Shown here in pieces: positions 42,315 through 50,033 of a stretch of 64,000 bases of DNA. Location of the stretch: contig NZ_JAMXBH010000010.1 of NCBI RefSeq assembly GCF_023913735.1, positions 1-64,000 of the forward strand, read 5' to 3'. This stretch comes from Pseudarthrobacter raffinosi. GTDB lineage: Bacteria; Actinomycetota; Actinomycetes; Actinomycetales; Micrococcaceae. Made by a program: the position numbers and the translations under genes. Under the pieces are notes generated by a model that did no database searches, was not told where the DNA came from, and saw nothing but the letters and a program-made list of their open reading frames with translations. Each line of letters begins with the position of its first letter. The first letter of the stretch is position 1.

Positions 42315-43121
42315 CTACTTCTGGGTGGCGGGCTGGGCGGCCGAGGCAACGGCGGCGTTCGACTGGGCGGCGGCGTTCTGCGCGGCGGCCAGGGCGGCGT
42401 CGAGGTTTTCGGACAGTCCGCTGCGGCGCTTGACGGGCGGCGGAGCAAAGGCGCCCTGCCGGTGGAAGCCGGACTGCAGGGCAACCACGGCTTCGGTCAT
42501 CCGGATGCCGGCGGAGATGCCGTCCACCACGGGAACGGGGATCTGTCCCTCAAGTTCGCGGGCGAGCCCGGCGAGCGGGGCACCTGCCAGGATCACGACG
42601 TCGGCCCCGTCCTCCGCGACAGCCTGCCGGCTGAGTGCCAGGAGCGTGTCCTTGAAGTCGGCCTGGACGGAGCCGATCGAGTTGAGGCTCTGGTTGATGG
42701 AACGGATCGAGGCCAGGCGGCCGCCGAGCCCGAAGTGCTCAACGCAGTCCCGGTACCATGCGGTGATGCGGTCCGAGATGGCGATGATGGAGAAGCGCTG
42801 GCCCTGGAGGGCGGCTGCGCAGAGGGCGGCCTCGGTGATGCCGATGACCGGCACACCCATCAGTTCCTTGAGGGCCGGCATGCCGGGATCGCCGAACGCC
42901 GCCACCACGACGCCATCCACCTGGCCGTGATACTCGGCGATGATTTCGGCGACGGCGCCGGCGGCGATGAGGGATTCGAAGCGGGTTTCGATGTACTCGA
43001 CGCCGTGCCCGGCGGTCCGCACGAGCAGCTCGGTGTCCGGCCCGGCCGAACGCACGGCCTCGGCTTCGATCAGCGCCGTGACGTCGGCACTGGTGTTGGG
43101 GTTGATGACCAGGAGTTTCAT
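42315..43121 (-). CDS. Hydantoin racemase-like protein lacking both catalytic cysteines
   Basis: A 268-residue HyuE/HpxA-like protein: MKLLVINPNTSADVTALIE, GDPGMPALKEL, and GVPVIGITEAAL are the family blocks. At the first cysteine position the sequence is VVVAAFGDPG (alanine, about residue 75). At the second it is VILAGAPLAGL (glycine, about residue 180). Both acid/base cysteines are therefore gone, so two-base racemisation is unlikely. The last 40 residues are Ala/Gln-rich and probably disordered. It overlaps the GntR stop by four bases and lies 10 bases before the cyclic amidohydrolase. Confidence 0.78.
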   Translation of the reverse strand: MKLLVINPNTSADVTALIEAEAVRSAGPDTELLVRTAGHGVEYIETRFESLIAAGAVAEIIAEYHGQVDGVVVAAFGDPGMPALKELMGVPVIGITEAALCAAALQGQRFSIIAISDRITAWYRDCVEHFGLGGRLASIRSINQSLNSIGSVQADFKDTLLALSRQAVAEDGADVVILAGAPLAGLARELEGQIPVPVVDGISAGIRMTEAVVALQSGFHRQGAFAPPPVKRRSGLSENLDAALAAAQNAAAQSNAAVASAAQPATQK

Positions 43122-43813
43122 GGTTTTTTCCGATGCAGCTTGGGCTCGGCGGCGGTGGAGTCTTCGGGGAACTGCTCGCGGTACTTGCCGATGTGCGACG
43201 CCGATTGGGCGGCGGCGCGTTCCGGGTCGCCGCTGGCGATGGCGGCGTACAGGTCACGGTGTTCCTGGATCAGTTCCGGGAGGTCGCTGACGTGGCGGAA
43301 GAGCCAGTGCATGCGGCCCTGAAGGGGTTCCAGCGCTGAGCGGAGAAAGTCGTTGTTGGCGATGCGGGTGATGGCGTCGTGGAATTCGCTGTTGGCGCGG
43401 TGGGCTTCCAGGATGGATCCCTTGGCGAGGCAGCGGTCGGCCTCGTCCAGCAGGCCCTGGAGATGTTCGAGGTCCTGGGCCGTGGCGCGGGCCGCGGCCA
43501 GCCGGCAGGCGAGGACCTCAAGGGACTGGCGGACGTCAAAGAGGTCTTCCACATCCTTGGCGCTCAGTCCGCTGACCTCCATGCCGCGGGAAGCGCGGTC
43601 CCGGATCAGGCCTTCCTGGCGGAGCATCCGGAGGGCCTCGCGGACGGGAAGGCGCGAGACGTTGAATTCGGCGGCGAGGTCCCGCTCCACCAGCCGGGTG
43701 CCGGGCGCATAGTGGCCTTCGAAAATCCTCGTACGGAGCGTGTCACGCACGGTCTCCCGGAGGGGGCGGTCCGTGTTGTTCGTGTCTTCTGCGATAAGCA
43801 ATTCTGGCTCCAT
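43118..43813 (-). CDS. GntR-family (FCD-type) transcriptional regulator
   Basis: A 231-residue regulator. The winged helix is RETVRDTLRTRIFEGHYAPGTRLVERDLAAEFNVSRLPVREALRMLRQEGLI; the FCD effector domain contains VEDLFDVRQSLEVLACRLAA, HRANSEFHDAITRIANNDFL and LIQEHRDLYAAIASGDPERAAAQSASHI, with metal-binding histidines. It precedes and overlaps the racemase-like gene, in an operon with the amidohydrolase. Twin TTGGGATCCCAA palindromes upstream of the MFS gene are the likely binding sites. Confidence 0.88.
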   Translation of the reverse strand: MEPELLIAEDTNNTDRPLRETVRDTLRTRIFEGHYAPGTRLVERDLAAEFNVSRLPVREALRMLRQEGLIRDRASRGMEVSGLSAKDVEDLFDVRQSLEVLACRLAAARATAQDLEHLQGLLDEADRCLAKGSILEAHRANSEFHDAITRIANNDFLRSALEPLQGRMHWLFRHVSDLPELIQEHRDLYAAIASGDPERAAAQSASHIGKYREQFPEDSTAAEPKLHRKKP

Positions 43814-43903
43814 TCGTGGTTCTTCAGGCAGTGCGCCCGGCGTTCCCGGCCGGTGTCCGGCCTTTCGGCGGTACAGGCCGTCGGGCCGGCCCGGTCAGGC
43901 GAG

Positions 43904-45253
43904 TTAGACCGGGAGGCGCTTGTTGTAGTTCAGTGTCAGCACGGAGACGCCCATGATGACCGCGGATCCTACAAAGTACAGCAGTGCCCAGGTGTAGGAG
44001 CCCGTGGCCCCGACAATCAGGCCTACCACAATCGGGGTGACGAAGCCCGCGATGTTGCCGCTGAAGTTCATGGCGCCGCCCAGGACGCCGGCATTGGTCC
44101 GGCCGCCCAGGATGGAGGGGATGCTCCAGAAGAGGCCCACCCAGCGGAGGAAGAACATGACCACGGACAGCAGGACTACCGCCGTCGTCGGATCCGCCAC
44201 GATGGTGACGCCTACCAGGCCGCCGATGACCACAACGCTGGAGATGCCCAGCAGGGTACGCATGACCAAGTTGGCCGAGGCGCCGGAGTTGCGCCACTTG
44301 TCGGCGATGTGGCCGCCCAGGATTTCACCGACGAAGCCGGCTCCGAAGATCACGAAGGTGGACCAGCCGATGGTCTTCAGGTCGAAGCCCTTGGCCTGGG
44401 CGAGGTAGAGCGGGCCCCAGGTGAGCAGGCCGTAGAACACACCGTTGAAGCCCAGCCAGCCGAAGCACATGGCCCAGAAGGAACGGAACTTCAGGTACGG
44501 GAGCAGGGCGCGCTTGCCCGAGGCGCCTTCCTTCGCGGCTTCGGCATCTTCCGCGGTGTGCGAGGCCTCAATGTATTCGGCCTCGGCGGCGTTGACGCCG
44601 CGGTGCTGGCGCGGGTTGTCCCGGACGTACCACCAGACGGCCAGACCCATGAGGACCGTTGCGGCGCCGGCGATGATGAACGCCGTGCGCCAGCTGCCGG
44701 TTGACGCGATGAGCCCGGCGATCAGGATGCCGCCCAGACCGGCCCCGAGGGGGGCGCCGGCGTCCAGGATGGTGGCGCCGCGGCCGCGTTCCGACTTGTG
44801 CATCCAGATGGCGTTGAGCTTGCCGCCGGCCGGCATCACGCCGGCTTCGGTGACGCCGATGCCGAGCCGGGCGATGAACATGCTCAGGAAGCCGCCGGCC
44901 AGGCCGGATGCGGCGGTTGCCGCACCCCAGCCCACGCAGGAAGCCGTCATGACCTTGCGCGGACCGAACTTGTCGATCAGCCAGCCGACCGGGATCTGCA
45001 TGAGCGCGTAGGTCCAGAAGAAGGCTGAGAGTAGGAGGCCCACGAGCTCGGGGGCGAGATTGAATTCCTTCTGGATGATGGGGAGGGCCACCGAGATGGA
45101 GCCCCTGTCGATGTAGTTGACGGCGACGAGGACCAGCAGGAGCAGGAACATTTTCCAGCGGACGTTGGTGCGACGTTGCACGCCGTCCTTGCCGGTTTTG
45201 CCGGTTTTGTCGTCGGGGAGCGGTACGGCGGTTTCAGTATTTCGAAGAGACAC
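43904..45253 (-). CDS. MFS transporter, anion:cation symporter (ACS) type
   Basis: A 449-residue carrier with twelve hydrophobic helices. VAVNYIDRGSISVALPIIQKEF and WLIDKFGPRKVMTASCVGWG in the first helices are typical of the ACS group that imports hexuronates, galactonate, phthalate or allantoate. It heads the minus-strand run whose later genes are GntR, racemase-like, amidohydrolase and AMDase-like. It probably supplies the substrate of that pathway. Two operator palindromes lie about 150 bases upstream of its ATG. Confidence 0.85.
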   Translation of the reverse strand: MSLRNTETAVPLPDDKTGKTGKDGVQRRTNVRWKMFLLLLVLVAVNYIDRGSISVALPIIQKEFNLAPELVGLLLSAFFWTYALMQIPVGWLIDKFGPRKVMTASCVGWGAATAASGLAGGFLSMFIARLGIGVTEAGVMPAGGKLNAIWMHKSERGRGATILDAGAPLGAGLGGILIAGLIASTGSWRTAFIIAGAATVLMGLAVWWYVRDNPRQHRGVNAAEAEYIEASHTAEDAEAAKEGASGKRALLPYLKFRSFWAMCFGWLGFNGVFYGLLTWGPLYLAQAKGFDLKTIGWSTFVIFGAGFVGEILGGHIADKWRNSGASANLVMRTLLGISSVVVIGGLVGVTIVADPTTAVVLLSVVMFFLRWVGLFWSIPSILGGRTNAGVLGGAMNFSGNIAGFVTPIVVGLIVGATGSYTWALLYFVGSAVIMGVSVLTLNYNKRLPV

Positions 45254-45400
45254 AACTTCTCCTTTGCAGAGAGGGAGATTGCAGACGGGAAGAAAGGCTT
45301 GAGTGTTCGCGGGGCAGGAGGCCGCTGGTGGGGCGTCCTGGAGCCTAAATCCGGAGAAGCCGGGCTATGAACTGCGGCCTGGGATCCGGATCGCGATCTT

Positions 45401-45425
45401 TTGGGATCCCAATTTGGGATCCCAA
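45401..45425. promoter_or_regulatory. Tandem TTGGGATCCCAA operator
   Basis: The perfect 12-base palindrome TTGGGATCCCAA occurs at 45401-45412 and again at 45414-45425, centred 13 bases apart. FCD-type GntR regulators bind short palindromes of this kind. It lies upstream of the MFS gene whose operon encodes a GntR protein. Confidence 0.65.
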
Positions 45426-45557
45426 AATTTAGAATAGAAGTGACCCGTGCCACTGTCAAGGAATTTGTTCCGTTATGGCCCACCCGGGCTAAATCACCGA
45501 TTGTGACTGCGGCGGGTGTGTGGATCCTGCCGGCGGGGCGGGACGATCGGCGCGCGA

Positions 45558-45586
45558 AAGGGCCCGCGGCGACGCCGCGGACCCTT
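45558..45586 (-). terminator. Terminator after uraH
   Basis: Arms at 45558-45570 and 45574-45586 pair over 13 positions with one mismatch around a three-base loop, followed on the minus strand by a short T run. It lies 37 bases beyond the uraH stop. Confidence 0.6.
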
Positions 45587-45622
45587 CCTGTCGTCTCAGT
45601 TTTCCGGCAGGGGCCGGTGAGC

Positions 45623-45964
45623 TCAGCTGCCCCGGTACGTGGAATACGCGAACGGGCTGAGCAGGAGCGGCACATGGTAGTGGGCTTCCGATTCCAACAC
45701 GCCAAACGTGAGGGTCACCTCCGGGAAGAACGTTTCGGTGCCGGTGGTGGCGTAGTACTTGCCCGTGTCGAACGCCAGGCGGTAGGTCCCCGAAGGCAGC
45801 CGGTCCGGTCCCAGCTGTTTGATGCGCCCGTCCGCGTCGGTGGCACCCCCGGCGATCCGGACCCAGCTCTCGCCGTCGAGCACGTGGAGGGTTACCGGGA
45901 CCTCGGCCGCCGGTTTTCCGGAGCCTGTATCGAGTACATGGGTGGTGACGTGGGAGGTGCTCAT
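45623..45964 (-). CDS. uraH: 5-hydroxyisourate hydrolase (transthyretin-like)
   Basis: A 113-residue transthyretin-related protein. It starts STSHVTTHVLDTGSGKPAAEVPV with the active-site histidine in THVLD, has the middle arginine region, and ends in the hallmark YRGS preceded by PFAYSTY. It hydrolyses 5-hydroxyisourate to OHCU. It overlaps uraD by four bases, so the two consecutive steps of urate breakdown are coupled. The urate oxidase that makes the substrate is not in the window. Confidence 0.93.
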   Translation of the reverse strand: MSTSHVTTHVLDTGSGKPAAEVPVTLHVLDGESWVRIAGGATDADGRIKQLGPDRLPSGTYRLAFDTGKYYATTGTETFFPEVTLTFGVLESEAHYHVPLLLSPFAYSTYRGS

Positions 45965-46458
45965 CTGCCCATCAGTCCTTCGAGTCGGAGCAGTGCGATT
46001 TCCCGCAACTGCTGGCCAATGATTGATTGTTCTGCTTCGGGGGTGTGGGCGAGCCTGGTGTTGAGGGCGGCCAGGATCTCCTCGCGGCTGCGGCCGGCGG
46101 CGCGGATCAGGAACACCTGTCCGAACTTCTCCTCGTAGGCCCGGTTGCCTTCCGCCAGGGCCTCGGCCACGGCAGCGTCGGCCACGCCCAGTCCGGCCTG
46201 TTCCGACTGGGACAGCTTCGCTTCCGCGCTGTCACCCGGCGCCCGCTCGCCGATCCGCGGATGGTGGGCGAGGGCCGCTTCGATCTCCGCCGGAGTGAAG
46301 GGGTTGGCTGCGCCGCCGCCCGCCGCCAGGAGCGCGTCGAGGCTGGAATAGGGTCGCGCGTCGGCGAGCTCGTCGATCCAGCGTTGGATGTCCAGGCAGG
46401 GGCGCAGGAAATCGGCAGCCTCCGGGCGGCCGGCCGTGTTGAACTGTTCAAGGTGCAT
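45961..46458 (-). CDS. uraD: OHCU decarboxylase
   Basis: A 165-residue UraD protein. ALAHHPRIGERAPG carries the catalytic histidine motif, NRAYEEKFGQVFLIRAAGRSREEIL is the conserved core, and INTRL-like LNTRLAHTPEAEQSIIGQQLREIALLRLEGLM closes it. It decarboxylates 2-oxo-4-hydroxy-4-carboxy-5-ureidoimidazoline to (S)-allantoin. It precedes uraH in one transcript, and an operator-like palindrome lies about 60 bases upstream of its start. Confidence 0.92.
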   Translation of the reverse strand: MHLEQFNTAGRPEAADFLRPCLDIQRWIDELADARPYSSLDALLAAGGGAANPFTPAEIEAALAHHPRIGERAPGDSAEAKLSQSEQAGLGVADAAVAEALAEGNRAYEEKFGQVFLIRAAGRSREEILAALNTRLAHTPEAEQSIIGQQLREIALLRLEGLMGR

Positions 46459-46504
46459 AAAACAGATCCTCGTGTTTTGATGCTGGCATCCACGGTGTAG
46501 GGCT

Positions 46505-46533
46505 ATGCGGATACTTAATTCCGCATCATGGAA
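46505..46533. promoter_or_regulatory. Candidate purine-regulon operator, site 3
   Basis: TTCCGCATCATGGAA (46519-46533) is the same 15-base pattern as at 9643. An overlapping repeat ATGCGGA (46505-46511) to TCCGCAT (46519-46525 region) adds a second possible palindrome. It lies directly upstream of uraD-uraH. Confidence 0.6.
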
Positions 46534-46641
46534 CTGTTATTTCAGCATATGCAAAAGTCAACCGCACGCACCGGCGGGTGTCAACTGCCGGGACGCTGCT
46601 TGGGTGATGCCCCAGCGGAAGGGGTAGCGCCCCCAACAGAA

Positions 46642-46677
46642 AGCGGACGACGGCGGGAGGTCCCGCCGTCGTCCGCT
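46642..46677. terminator. Terminator cassette family B, copy 1
   Basis: AGCGGACGACGGCGGGA (46642-46658), two bases, then its exact complement (46661-46677). It lies just past the 3' end of the matrixin gene (minus strand). This is the most perfect of seven related hairpins between 46.6 and 59.8 kb. Confidence 0.8.
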
Positions 46678-46738
46678 GACGGGCAAAGTCCGCTGACCCG
46701 CAATACGGTCAGCCGCCCCGCCGTGCTTACGCTCGGGG

Positions 46739-47761
46739 TTACAGCCGCGGGACACACTCCCCGGTTCCCAGCAGCGCCAGCCCGGCGCGGTCGCCATCGC
46801 CGAAGTCGAACTGCCCGCTGTTTTCCTCATGCATCAGTTGCGTGGGATCGTCCACGTGGTCCAGCCCCAGGACGTGCCCCAGCTCGTGCATGATGATGGC
46901 GCGGATGTGGGCAGGACCCTCCGGCCAGGTCAGTGTTTCCGCGAGGCCCGGCGCATCGAGGGTCACTTGGCCGGCGACGTACACATAGGGCTCGCCGGGA
47001 ATATGGGCGTAGGCGCTACCACCGGTCCCTGCAACCTTCCCTGCCAGCTTGGGTGTTTCCGCCGGGGACGACCACGCAATAAGAATCGGCGCCCACTGCT
47101 TGCCGTAGCGCGCCGGCTGGTACGCTTCGCGGGCTTCGGATGGCGCCTCGGACGTGGTTCCGTCATCCACGAACTGCAGCCCCGAGGCCGCGGAAACTGC
47201 GGACACGGCCTCCTCGATAAGTACGTCTGTTCCTGGCGGCGCATTGTCTGGCCGGACCACGTAGTGCAGCGGACGGCAGGGGTCATAGGCAACAAAGGCC
47301 TGGCCCGGGTCCGGGGACTTCTGCAGGACATAGGCGGTGGATCCGCTGGTGGCTGGCGGCAGTCCGAGCGGGGCTGATGCGGCCTCAAACCCTGGTGGCG
47401 GCACTTTGGCGCCCGGCAGGTGGGGCATGGCTGCCGGCAACACAAACCGGTCGAAGAGGGTCGGCGTGAAATAGAGACCCACCACCAGGGCGATGCCCAG
47501 GACAGTGGCGGTGCGCGATCTCCACTTGCTCCCGCGGACTTTCCGGCGGTGGACGGTCCTCTTGGCCGAGATTGGCGAGATGGGGGCACCGCGCCACGGC
47601 TCGGGCGCTGGCGGCTTGCCCAGTGCCTCATCGATTGCCCACTGCGGAATGCGCCCGCTGGGCGAACGGCGGATGCGGGGAAACTCCCTGTCGCCAGAAC
47701 CTGATTCCAACAGTTCCCCCTTGCGCTGCCGTGCCGTCTCCTTTGGTGGTTTGCCCAGCAT
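46739..47761 (-). CDS. Membrane-anchored matrixin-type metalloprotease
   Basis: A 340-residue protein. A basic N-terminal region of about 85 residues is followed by one membrane helix (TVLGIALVVGLYFTPTLF), so it is a type II membrane protein with an outside catalytic domain. The zinc motif HELGHVLGLDH is complete near residue 300, preceded by a long beta-rich region with YDPCRPLHYVVR. The downstream methionine of the Met-turn is probably LMHEE. Such proteins are usually annotated as matrixin-family peptidases of unknown substrate. Neighbours offer no functional link. Confidence 0.82.
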   Translation of the reverse strand: MLGKPPKETARQRKGELLESGSGDREFPRIRRSPSGRIPQWAIDEALGKPPAPEPWRGAPISPISAKRTVHRRKVRGSKWRSRTATVLGIALVVGLYFTPTLFDRFVLPAAMPHLPGAKVPPPGFEAASAPLGLPPATSGSTAYVLQKSPDPGQAFVAYDPCRPLHYVVRPDNAPPGTDVLIEEAVSAVSAASGLQFVDDGTTSEAPSEAREAYQPARYGKQWAPILIAWSSPAETPKLAGKVAGTGGSAYAHIPGEPYVYVAGQVTLDAPGLAETLTWPEGPAHIRAIIMHELGHVLGLDHVDDPTQLMHEENSGQFDFGDGDRAGLALLGTGECVPRL

Positions 47762-47918
47762 AGTGGCGGTCCAGTTGATCCGTACGAAATTACCCGTGAA
47801 GTTCGGGGATACTCATCGATGGTCACGCAGACGGAATACATGTCTCCGTCCTTGAGGTAGCCCGCATTGACGGCGTCGCGGGGGAAGCAGCGGTTGCCTT
47901 CTCCGGTATCGTGGGTCC

Positions 47919-48692
47919 ATGGTGCGGAACCTGGCCGACATCGGCGCTGAAGGTGTATTGCTCGCAGGGGCGGGCCGCGCCATCCTGCTGCAGATCGCGA
48001 ACCCCGCGGTGGGCCATGGCGTCGCCGAGCACAGTGACTTTATTGCCCGTCCCCTGGACCGCTTCCGGGCTACCGTCACCTACGTCTACGCTGTGGTTTA
48101 CGGAACCGAGGCCCAGGTTGCGGCCGTTCGCCGCAGCGTTAACCGGGCCCACTCCGCGGTCCGCCGCAAGCCCGACGCCGGCTCCCGCGGGTACAGCGCG
48201 TTCGATGCCCAGGCGCAATTATGGGTGGTGGCAACCTTGTACGACACCGCCATCACCATTTACGAGAAAATCTACGGCCCGCTCGACGACGAAGCGGCAG
48301 ACTTCATGTACAGCGATTACGCAAGAATCGGCACCGTCCTGCAAGTGCCGGCGAACCTGTGGCCGGCCGACCGCGCAGCCTTCAGGACATACTGGGACAC
48401 GTCCCTGCTGACACTGGAGCTGGACGCCGTCACCGCCGGCGTCGGCCGCGACCTCCTGTACCCGCCAGCCGGGCCACTCTGGCTGCGGATGAGTATGCCG
48501 CTGATCCGGTTCATCACCGCCGGGCAGCTGCCGGACCACCTGCGCGCCGGCTTCGGGCTGCCCTGGAGCGACCGCCACAGCCGCCTGTTCGACCGCACCA
48601 CCCGGTGGTCCGCCCTGGTGTATCCACGGCTGCCGCGGCCGGTCCGGCACTGCGTCAAGAACTACTGCCTCGGCCGGCTCCGCACGGCTTAA
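47919..48692 (+). CDS. MpaB-like oxygenase family protein (DUF2236)
   Basis: A 257-residue protein with the rubber-oxygenase/MpaB-like pattern: GAGRAILLQIANPAVGHGVAEHSDF, PLDRFRATVTYVYAVVYGT, AFDAQAQLWVVATLYDTAITIYE, and a C-terminal GLPWSDRHSRLFDRTTRW. Characterised relatives are heme-binding latex-clearing proteins and the fungal MpaB; most bacterial members have unknown substrates. It stands alone between divergent and tandem neighbours and is followed by a family-B terminator hairpin. Confidence 0.78.
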   Translation: MVRNLADIGAEGVLLAGAGRAILLQIANPAVGHGVAEHSDFIARPLDRFRATVTYVYAVVYGTEAQVAAVRRSVNRAHSAVRRKPDAGSRGYSAFDAQAQLWVVATLYDTAITIYEKIYGPLDDEAADFMYSDYARIGTVLQVPANLWPADRAAFRTYWDTSLLTLELDAVTAGVGRDLLYPPAGPLWLRMSMPLIRFITAGQLPDHLRAGFGLPWSDRHSRLFDRTTRWSALVYPRLPRPVRHCVKNYCLGRLRTA

Positions 48693-48698
48693 CGCAAT

Positions 48699-48731
48699 CG
48701 GACGACGGCGTGAGGTCCTTGCCGTCGTCCG
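48699..48731. terminator. Terminator cassette family B, copy 2
   Basis: CGGACGACGGC (48699-48709) and GCCGTCGTCCG (48721-48731) flank an 11-base loop that departs from the consensus. It starts seven bases after the MpaB-like stop. Confidence 0.7.
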
Positions 48732-48817
48732 TCACGTAACCCCCTTGCATCATCAATACATATGGCCTATGCTTCTGTCCTATACATAGCAGGTTGCGCG
48801 GTAGGTTGGAGGTCACG

Positions 48818-49354
48818 GTGTCGCTTCGTCTGGGCATTCTGGGCCTCCTGACCAGCGGCCCCCTCCACGGCTACGAGGTCAAGCAACAGTTCGAGGACGT
48901 CCTGGCCGGCACGTGGGATCTGAACATCGGTTCCGTGTACCAGATGCTGCAGCGGCTTGAACGCGACGGGCTGGTCCAGCCGTCCGGAAGCCGGGGCGAC
49001 CGCGGGCGGCAGGAATTTGTCGCCACGGAGGAGGGGCGCCGTCTTTTTGACGAATGGCTCGATAACCCTGACAAGCAGCCGGAGCTGCTCAGGGAAGAAA
49101 TTTATGTGAAAGTGCTGCTCCTGGCCCTGCAAAGGGATCCGGACACGACGAGGATCCTCAAAGTCCTCGACAACCAGCGGCACGCCTACCTGCAGCGGCT
49201 GCGCGACCTGGCAGACCAGGAGCGCGCGCTGCAGGGCACGTCCAGCGGACAGGCAGGCTCGCCGCTGGCACTACTGTTTCAGGCTGGCCGGCTGCACACC
49301 GAGGCCAGCCTGAAATGGCTCGATGCCTGCGCGGAGCAGTTCAGCAGGAACTAG
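48818..49354 (+). CDS. PadR-family transcriptional regulator
   Basis: GTG 48818 follows GGAGG and gives 178 residues. The N-terminal winged helix reads LRLGILGLLTSGPLHGYEVKQQFEDVLAGTWDLNIGSVYQMLQRLERDGLV, the PadR signature, followed by a helical C-terminal half (Vir-like) for dimerisation. PadR proteins commonly repress an adjacent ABC exporter. Here its stop touches the start of the ATPase of a now broken ABC system. Confidence 0.88.
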   Translation: MSLRLGILGLLTSGPLHGYEVKQQFEDVLAGTWDLNIGSVYQMLQRLERDGLVQPSGSRGDRGRQEFVATEEGRRLFDEWLDNPDKQPELLREEIYVKVLLLALQRDPDTTRILKVLDNQRHAYLQRLRDLADQERALQGTSSGQAGSPLALLFQAGRLHTEASLKWLDACAEQFSRN

Positions 49355-50033
49355 GTGAGTGCCATCGTCGTCATGCAGAACGTCAGCCGCCTCTTTGCCG
49401 AAAATTCGGGCGTGGCTGCGCTCGACGGCATTGACTTGGACATCGAACGGGGCGAGTTCACCGCCGTCGTCGGTCCATCTGGCAGTGGTAAATCGACCCT
49501 GCTCGACCTGATCGCCGGCCTGGACCGGCCCACCTCGGGCCGGGTGGAAGTGTGCGGGATTGACGTGGGTGAGGCCAGCGAGTCCGCCCTGGCGAGGCAT
49601 CGGCGCAAGGGGGTCGGCTTTGTCTTTCAGTTCTTCAACCTGATCGAGAGCTTGACCGTCCTGGAGAATGTCATGGTTCCAACCGAACTTGCCGGCGTTC
49701 CCCGAAGGAAGGCCAAGGCCCGGGCGCAGGCCCAGTTGGAGGAACTCGGCGCGGCCGAGTTGGGGCGGCGGTACCCGGAGACGCTGAGCGGCGGCCAGCG
49801 GCAGAGGGTGGCCCTGGCGAGGGCACTCATCAATGCCCCGACGCTCATCCTCGCAGACGAGCCCACCGGCGCCCTCGACACCCGCTCGGGGCAAGAACGT
49901 CATGGAACTGCTGGCAGCCATGAACGAGTCAGGCCAGACCATCGTGCTCGTGACGCACGACATCAAGCTGGCCGCAAGCTACGGCCGGCGCATGCTGGCG
50001 CTCCGGGACGGTCAGCTGGCCGACGACACCACC
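49355..50033 (+). pseudogene. ABC exporter ATP-binding gene, frameshifted
   Basis: From GTG 49355 an MacB/LolD-type ATPase reads normally through Walker A (GPSGSGKST), Q-loop (FVFQFFNLIESLTV), signature (LSGGQRQRVALARAL) and Walker B (LILADEPTGALD). After DTRSG the frame is lost at a GGGG run (49888-49891); one base less restores KNVMELLAAMNESGQTIVLVTHD and the switch histidine. The original stop is also absent: the corrected frame continues directly into the permease. The uncorrected frame stops at 50134. Regulation would have been by the PadR gene immediately upstream. Confidence 0.72.

Noticed and set aside
40799..42433. Plus-strand open frame antisense to the cyclic amidohydrolase
   Set aside because: The minus strand carries all metal ligands of a hydantoinase; the plus frame has none of a known fold.
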